Positions 59,796 to 64,000 of a stretch of DNA of 64,000 nucleotides are shown piece after piece. The stretch is taken from assembly GCA_016716385.1 (NCBI GenBank), contig JADJWL010000025.1, forward strand, positions 372,001 through 436,000, written 5' to 3'. Numbering within the stretch: the stretch's first letter is position 1; every line of letters starts with the position of its first letter. The stretch is from Bryobacterales bacterium. Its GTDB lineage: Bacteria > Acidobacteriota > Terriglobia > Bryobacterales > Bryobacteraceae. The notes under the pieces are model-generated. The model saw nothing but the letters and a program-made list of their open reading frames with translations. It was not told the origin of the DNA and searched no databases. The translations under genes were made by a program, and so were the position numbers.

Positions 59796-60793
59796 GCGAG
59801 GACCAGCTCCCCCTTGCGCTGCAGCGAAGTCTCCGCGGCTTCCAGCATGCGCACAACACGGAGGCCCGCCGCGCCGTCGTTGAATGGGCGCCGGCGGCTT
59901 TGCACGCATTCGACGAAGTAGCCGAGTTCCATTTTCAGGGCTTCGGTGGCTTCCACCTTGGGGGACCACATGTCGCCGGTCCGGTAACTGACCAGCATCT
60001 CGTACACGCCCTCGCGGTTCTCGATCTCGACACCCTTGTCGTAGACCTTGATCTTTTCGTCGGCTTCCAGATCGTTCCAGACGATCATCTTTTTTTCGCC
60101 GCCCAGCAGGGTTGTCCGGATCTTGACTGGCGAAAGCCAGTTGACATTGACGTGCGCAATGACGTTGCCCGGGAAATAGGCCGTCATGAACGCCACGTAG
60201 GCGAGGCCGTTGTGGTGCGGGGCACCGGTAGCGACGATCGCTTCGGGGGTCTGCCCGATCAGGTAGTCGACGATCGAGAGGTCGTGCGGCGCCAGGTCCC
60301 ACAGCACGTCGATGTCGTGCTGGAACAGGCCGAGGTTGACGCGGGTCGAATCGTAATACTGGAGCTTGCCGATCGCGCCCTCGTCAATGAGTTGGCGGAT
60401 CTTGCGAACCGCGCCGGTGAACAGGAAGGTGTGGTCCACCATGATGGTGAGCCCTTTCTGCTCGGCCAGGTTGATCAATCGCTCCGCCTGTTCCGAGTTT
60501 GAAGTAAACGGCTTCTCAACGAACACGTGCTTGCCGTTCTCCAGAGCGCGGAGCGCTAGGTCAAAGTGGGTCCAGACGGGGGTGATCACGGCGACTGCGT
60601 CGATGTCCGGCGAGGACAGCAGTTCCGAGCAGTCATTGGTAACGTGGACATCGGGGTAGGCCTGCGCGGCGCGTTTGAGGCTGGCATCGCGCTTGTCACA
60701 GATGGCGGTGACCGTCGCCTGTGGGAGTGCGCGCAGGTTGCGAACGATATTGGGCCCCCAATATCCGTATCCGATAACGCCGAAGCGTAGCAT
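59792..60793 (-). CDS. Gfo/Idh/MocA family 3-dehydrogenase (WbpB/WlbA-like)
   Basis: 333 residues. Rossmann motif FGVIGYGYWGPNIVRNLRAL, then DIDAVAVITPVWTHFDLALRAL, GKHVFVEKPFTSNSEQAERL (E-K-P) and an oxidoreductase C-terminal domain with YYDSTRVNLGLFQHDIDVLWDL and HDLSIVDYLIG, all as in WbpB/WlbA, which oxidises carbon 3 of UDP-N-acetylglucosaminuronate. It is the first gene of the module WbpB, WbpD, WbpE, dehydrogenase-like and overlaps the acetyltransferase by ATGA. In the reference pathway a full-length 6-dehydrogenase (WbpA) makes the uronate; here only a short homologue is seen. Confidence 0.92.
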   Translation of the reverse strand: MLRFGVIGYGYWGPNIVRNLRALPQATVTAICDKRDASLKRAAQAYPDVHVTNDCSELLSSPDIDAVAVITPVWTHFDLALRALENGKHVFVEKPFTSNSEQAERLINLAEQKGLTIMVDHTFLFTGAVRKIRQLIDEGAIGKLQYYDSTRVNLGLFQHDIDVLWDLAPHDLSIVDYLIGQTPEAIVATGAPHHNGLAYVAFMTAYFPGNVIAHVNVNWLSPVKIRTTLLGGEKKMIVWNDLEADEKIKVYDKGVEIENREGVYEMLVSYRTGDMWSPKVEATEALKMELGYFVECVQSRRRPFNDGAAGLRVVRMLEAAETSLQRKGELVLA

Positions 60794-60839
60794 AACGGGT
60801 ATTCCTCCGGTTCTTGTTTGGTGTTTCTGACGGGCGGTT

Positions 60840-62006
60840 CTAGTAGGCGCCGTCTCCGAACAGCACGGCGCGTGGGGTCTGCAAAAGAATCTTCAGGTCA
60901 AGCCAGAGCGACCAGGTCCGGGCATACTGCAGATCCAGGCGAACCATGTCGTCGAAGCCGACCTTGCTTCGCGCGGTCACCTGCCAAAGGCCCGTAATTC
61001 CGGGTTTAACCGCAAGAAACCGCCGCTGGTGCCAGGTGTCGTAGTGGCGGACTTCGTAAGGGATGGGAGGGCGCGGTCCCACGAGGGACATGTCGCCCGC
61101 GAGGACGTTGAAGAACTGCGGCAACTCGTCGATGCTCGTCCGCCGGATGAACCGGCCGACTGGCGTAATCCGCGGGTCGTTCGTAAGCTTGAAGACTTGG
61201 TCCGTACCATTCCGCGAGCCGGCCCCGTGCTTGGCGCGAATCAGAGACTTGACGAACGCCTCATGCGCGGCAGGGTTGTTCGCCGTGTGCATGGAACGGA
61301 ACTTCAGGAACGTAAACGTCTTCCCATACTGGCCGACGCGCCGCTGCCGGAAGAGAACAGGTCCGGCCGACGTCAGCTTGACGGCCAGCGCGGCCCCGAT
61401 CAGGAACGGAGAGAACAAGACGATGGCGGCCAGACTTCCTAGGATGTCCAGGCCGCGCTTGAGGATACTCGATATCTCGCGGCTGCCCCGGTGCGGAGCC
61501 GTATCCGGGTGGACCTCTGAAGCTCCGTCGTTTCCGTTTTCGTCCCATTCTTCCGGGAAGACATAGAAGGAAATGTGAACCTGGTTGATCTGCTCGATGG
61601 CCAGCGTCCCCGACAGCGCCGCGCTCACTTTGGCAAGAAGCGCACTGGCCACAGTCCGCCCTTCCGTCTGCCCGATTTCGGTGAAGATGATCCCGACGAC
61701 CGATCCCTCGTGGTACCAACCGGTGACGTCAGTCTCGCGCGTCGAGCGGGCCAAGACATCGAGGATCTTGGCGACAGCCTGCGCTTCCCGCTCTGAGGCG
61801 ATGAGATTCGCCGCATCGACCAGCATCAAGACGAACCGACGCCCGGAACGCTCGCTGCGCCTGTGCTCCAGATGCAAGATCCGCAGGAACGATTCCTGCG
61901 GCAGAAACCCTTGGCCGGGCGCCGACCCTGTTGCACCGTTGCCCTGATGCGGCCGGGGGAGTGGACGCATTCGCTGAAGCATTCGGTTATCCCTTCGTAT
62001 CGACAT
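60840..62006 (-). CDS. Polyprenyl-phosphate sugar transferase with GGDEF-like N-terminal region
   Basis: 388 residues. Residues 40-150 form an alpha/beta region reminiscent of degenerate GGDEF domains: LRILHLEHRRSERSGRRFVLML, then LDVLARSTRETDVTGWYHEG, VVGIIFTEIGQTEGRTVASA. The GGDEF motif itself is absent, so cyclic-di-GMP synthesis is unlikely. From residue 180 it is a WcaJ/PglC-type phosphoglycosyl transferase: SSILKRGLDILGSLAAIVLF, GPVLFRQRRVGQYGKTFTFLKFRSM, FIRRTSIDELPQFFNVLAGDMSLVGPRP and PGITGLWQVTARS. It should start the repeat unit by placing a sugar phosphate on undecaprenyl phosphate. A four-segment membrane part, common in its relatives, is replaced by the N-terminal region. Confidence 0.9.
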   Translation of the reverse strand: MSIRRDNRMLQRMRPLPRPHQGNGATGSAPGQGFLPQESFLRILHLEHRRSERSGRRFVLMLVDAANLIASEREAQAVAKILDVLARSTRETDVTGWYHEGSVVGIIFTEIGQTEGRTVASALLAKVSAALSGTLAIEQINQVHISFYVFPEEWDENGNDGASEVHPDTAPHRGSREISSILKRGLDILGSLAAIVLFSPFLIGAALAVKLTSAGPVLFRQRRVGQYGKTFTFLKFRSMHTANNPAAHEAFVKSLIRAKHGAGSRNGTDQVFKLTNDPRITPVGRFIRRTSIDELPQFFNVLAGDMSLVGPRPPIPYEVRHYDTWHQRRFLAVKPGITGLWQVTARSKVGFDDMVRLDLQYARTWSLWLDLKILLQTPRAVLFGDGAY

Positions 62007-62099
62007 CGTCGGAAGTATCAGGTTTTGTTACAAATCAATCGATTTTGGTGACCAGTGGCCTCGTTGCGGACCACCGCTTAGAACAGCGCATGCAATACT

Positions 62100-62134
62100 A
62101 GGTCCACAGCACCCTATCAGAAAACACTGGACCT
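62100..62134. repeat. Inverted repeat in leader of sugar transferase gene
   Basis: AGGTCCA (62100-62106) and TGGACCT (62128-62134) form perfect 7-base arms around 21 bases. It lies in the 208-base gap between the XRE gene and the sugar transferase gene, the largest gap of the locus. No convincing -35/-10 pair was seen in this gap. Could be an operator or RNA hairpin. Confidence 0.35.
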
Positions 62135-62214
62135 TGCGGGAATCCGCGGGCCACGACAATGCCATTTCTGGGCACTTCGTCCCGAGATTTTGGCCGCCCG
62201 GAGTCCTGGACCCA

Positions 62215-62475
62215 CTAGTTCACCCTCTTCAACGGGGCCTCAATGCCGTCCACGCCCTTCGGCTCAACCGCGGCCTCCAAGGGGGCGTCTTTGGCGAACA
62301 GCCACTGCTCGTCACATTCCAGCAGGCCGGCGATCCTGCTTCGCATGTCCGCATTCGGCACCCGAAATCCGTTGACGATCTTGCTCAGGACGGTTTCGTC
62401 CATGTCAAGCATTTGCGCCAGCCGGTTCTGCCGGATGCCGCACCTCCAGAGTTGAAGCTTCAGGTTCGGATACAT
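62215..62475 (-). CDS. Small XRE-type helix-turn-helix protein
   Basis: 86 residues. The only domain is a lambda-repressor-like helix-turn-helix: LKLQLWRCGIRQNRLAQMLDMDETVLSKIVNGFRVP contains the scaffold and recognition helices (RLAQMLDMDETVLSKIVNG), followed by DMRSRIAGLLECDEQWLF. About 20 C-terminal residues are unstructured. It sits between the antiterminator gene and the sugar transferase gene, twelve bases behind the former. It probably binds DNA near the polysaccharide promoters; the target is unknown, though palindromes nearby are candidates. Confidence 0.8.
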   Translation of the reverse strand: MYPNLKLQLWRCGIRQNRLAQMLDMDETVLSKIVNGFRVPNADMRSRIAGLLECDEQWLFAKDAPLEAAVEPKGVDGIEAPLKRVN

Positions 62476-62487
62476 GGGGAGGGACTC

Positions 62488-63093
62488 CTATGAGACAGGC
62501 GTCCGATACGCCTCCGGGGCCGGTAGGTGCCCGTCGCGGCGAATCGGCTCTACGTCGTGGATATCGATTTCGGTGGCGACGGACTGCGACAACAGGTCGA
62601 CCGTCAGGACCAGCCGGGTTTCACTCTTGAGTCGAAGCAGTCTGCCCTCCACATCCCGCAGGGGCCCTCGCGTTACCCGGACCCATGTGCCTTCACGAAG
62701 GGAGGGATGCAAATAACAGTGCTTGTTCGATACCAGCAGCCGGCGGATCGAATCGATCTCCCTATCAGGGACCGGTTCGATTCCGGCTCCGCCTCCGAGA
62801 ATGCGGACAACGCCATTGGTCCGCAGAACCTGAATCTGATGAACGGGCACGCCGGGAATCCGGACGAAGAGATAGCCGGGGAACACGGGCCGCTCCACCC
62901 GCTTCTTCCGGTCTTTCCACTGATGCACTTCGTCGAACGCCGGCCAGTAGGTCTCGATGCCGTGGCGGCCCAATTCGGTCGACACGATCTTTTCGAAGCG
63001 CGAGCGCGTGTGGACGGCGTACCAGCGCGGTTCGACCGGCGGTACACTTGGCGGGATCACCCCCGCCTCGTACGGAATCGGAACTGTTGACAT
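62488..63093 (-). CDS. NusG/RfaH-like transcription antiterminator
   Basis: 201 residues from the ATG of MSTVPIPYEAGVIPPS; a proline-rich 20-residue lead is unusual. The NGN domain is RWYAVHTRSRFEKIVSTELG, IETYWPAFDEVHQW and PVFPGYLFVRI. The C-terminal part (HPSLREGTWVRVTRGPLRDVEGRLLR) is a KOW domain. NusG paralogues at the head of polysaccharide loci (RfaH, UpxY, LoaP) ride RNA polymerase and stop early termination, allowing transcription of tens of kilobases. Here about 42 kb of genes follow in one direction. A GGGG-rich ribosome binding site comes right after a perfect hairpin. Confidence 0.9.
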   Translation of the reverse strand: MSTVPIPYEAGVIPPSVPPVEPRWYAVHTRSRFEKIVSTELGRHGIETYWPAFDEVHQWKDRKKRVERPVFPGYLFVRIPGVPVHQIQVLRTNGVVRILGGGAGIEPVPDREIDSIRRLLVSNKHCYLHPSLREGTWVRVTRGPLRDVEGRLLRLKSETRLVLTVDLLSQSVATEIDIHDVEPIRRDGHLPAPEAYRTPVS

Positions 63094-63106
63094 AGCTTCG
63101 CCCCTT

Positions 63107-63130
63107 GGCTTACAGGGTGCACTGTAAGCC
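63107..63130. repeat. Perfect 9-bp inverted repeat upstream of the antiterminator gene
   Basis: GGCTTACAG (63107-63115) and CTGTAAGCC (63122-63130) form a perfect 9-base stem with a six-base loop, located 13 bases before the antiterminator start and 27 bases behind the kinase stop. No T-run follows, so it is not a standard terminator. It could be a DNA operator (for the XRE protein) or an RNA hairpin used in pausing or antitermination. Confidence 0.65.
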
Positions 63131-63143
63131 ATTGAAAACAATG
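63130..63143. repeat. Second adjacent inverted repeat
   Basis: CATTG-AAAA-CAATG, a perfect 5-base inverted repeat with a 4-base centre. It abuts the 9-base one, sharing a single base pair position, giving two tandem palindromes between the kinase and antiterminator genes. Confidence 0.45.
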
Positions 63144-63157
63144 AGGAACGGTCAGCC

Positions 63158-64000
63158 TTACTTCGACGGCTGCTCGCCGTCGTAATAGTAGTAGCCCGTT
63201 CTCTTCCCGAAAAACCAATCCTCGACGTGGTTCATCACCAGACCCAGGAGCTTCTCCTTCGGCACCTGCTTCAAGGCCCGCGCGCAAGATGCTTTCTCTG
63301 TGTGATCAGGGCGCACGACCATGAGGACGCCATCGGAGACCGCCTGAATCAGTTCATAGTCCGCGACCGTCTCTACGGGCGGACCGTCGACCACGACAAA
63401 GCGAAACTCGCTTCGCACTCTGTGACAAAGATCGCGCCAGCCGCCTGAGTCCAGCAGTTCGGCTGGATTGCGCCGCGCGATGCCGGCCGGCAGCACATGC
63501 AAGTTCGGAAGGGGCTCGATCCGGCTGACTACATCGTGAAATGCGGTGCCAGCGAGGACGTTTGCCAAGCCCTCGCTCCCCTGAATGCCGAGCGTCCTGG
63601 CCACGTTGGGCCGCCGTAAGTCGGCGTCCAGCAGCAGCACGTCACAGCCTTCGCGCAACGCCAGGACCCCGGCGAGGTTGATCGCGGTAGTCGTCTTGCC
63701 GTCACCGGGACCTGGGCTGGTCACGACGAAGAACCGCGGCTGCGCGGGATGATGGACGAGCTTCGTCCGGATGATCCGGTATTGCTCGCCGGCGCGGCTG
63801 CCGGCGCCGAAAGGAAGGACAGTTGCGGGCGCGGGCGGTTGAATCGGGATGACACGGACACCATCCCGCCTGGATTCGTCCGCGATACGAGGCACGACGT
63901 GTCCCGCGGCGTCGCCGAGCGACACCGTTCCGGCTCGCTCGATGATGTCCAGAGCGACGTCGGCAGCTTCTCCCTGCGCTCTCTTCAACGCGTCAAAAAG
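63158..64000 (-). CDS. CpsD/CapB-type tyrosine kinase (BY-kinase), 5' end outside window
   Basis: The frame is open to the window edge; the first visible codons read LFDALKRAQGEAADVALD, which resembles the usual start (M-S-x-I-x-x-A-L-K-x-A) of BY-kinases, so only a few residues are probably missing. Walker A is VVTSPGPGDGKTTTAINLA, Walker A' is VLLLDADLRRPNVARTLG and Walker B is FVVVDGPPV. The C-terminus has a tyrosine cluster (GYYYYDG), the expected autophosphorylation site. BY-kinases control polysaccharide length and export together with a Wzc/CpsC-type membrane part, which is not in the visible sequence and may be encoded upstream. Confidence 0.9.
   Translation of the reverse strand, partial: LFDALKRAQGEAADVALDIIERAGTVSLGDAAGHVVPRIADESRRDGVRVIPIQPPAPATVLPFGAGSRAGEQYRIIRTKLVHHPAQPRFFVVTSPGPGDGKTTTAINLAGVLALREGCDVLLLDADLRRPNVARTLGIQGSEGLANVLAGTAFHDVVSRIEPLPNLHVLPAGIARRNPAELLDSGGWRDLCHRVRSEFRFVVVDGPPVETVADYELIQAVSDGVLMVVRPDHTEKASCARALKQVPKEKLLGLVMNHVEDWFFGKRTGYYYYDGEQPSK

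Noticed and set aside
62007..62214. RfaH-type ops element or clear promoter in the sugar transferase leader
   Set aside because: No GGCGGTAGC-like element and no -35/-10 pair with good spacing was found; only a 7-base inverted repeat.
1..64000. CRISPR arrays, insertion sequences, phage genes, rRNA
   Set aside because: No regularly spaced repeats, transposase motifs, integrases or rRNA segments were noticed anywhere in the window.

Overview
The window is GC-rich and densely coded, with no intergenic gap above about 210 bases. It most likely comes from an Acidobacteriota chromosome, probably a Solibacter/Bryobacter-like lineage. That assignment is inference: it rests on the composition, on FG-GAP/ASPIC-UnbV (CRTAC1-type), DUF362, Asp-box, caspase-like and TPR secreted proteins, and on many ATGA-type gene overlaps. 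No rRNA, CRISPR array, insertion sequence or phage gene was seen. One tRNA-Arg(UCG) is present.

Left part (1-20143), mixed strands. It opens with the 3' end of a zinc-type alcohol dehydrogenase, two DUF362-type secreted proteins and a small von Willebrand-like protein flanked by a 23-base direct repeat. Next come a ParA ATPase / 88-residue protein / FG-GAP operon, an ArsR regulator with a Na/Pi-type transporter, secreted proteins of unknown role around the tRNA, and an MsrP methionine sulfoxide reductase with a TPR protein. A caspase-like protease overlaps a serine hydrolase (a candidate two-component effector pair). An Asp-box lipoprotein with a 73-residue partner, a galactonate-dehydratase-type enzyme and a large GT-C-like membrane protein end this part.

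Right part (20298-64000), entirely on the minus strand: about 44 kb of co-directional exopolysaccharide/O-antigen-type genes. In the direction of transcription it starts with a tyrosine kinase of the CpsD/Wzc type (cut by the window edge), a NusG/RfaH-like antiterminator, an XRE regulator and a polyprenyl-phosphate sugar transferase with a GGDEF-like N-terminal region. A UDP-diacetamido-uronate-type module follows (3-dehydrogenase, acetyltransferase, aminotransferase, short UDP-sugar dehydrogenase). Then come glycosyltransferases, NodB-like proteins, a Wzy/WaaL polymerase or ligase, two asparagine synthase homologues and two FemAB-like acyltransferases. Further on are a complete GDP-D-glycero-D-manno-heptose pathway (gmhA, gmhB, hddA, hddC) with a reductase, two beta-helix secreted proteins, a branched-deoxysugar module (cytidylyltransferase, C-methyltransferase, epimerases, DUF4910 aminopeptidase), a Wzx flippase, a pyruvyltransferase, an LpxL-like acyltransferase, a PIG-L deacetylase and a HemL-like aminotransferase.

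Together these genes look like a Wzx/Wzy-dependent system building a complex heteropolysaccharide that contains amino-uronic acid, heptose and branched deoxysugar. The tyrosine kinase, antiterminator and XRE protein probably control it. Two tandem perfect palindromes lie just before the antiterminator gene, and a strong internal sigma-70-type promoter with a palindromic spacer drives the second beta-helix gene.
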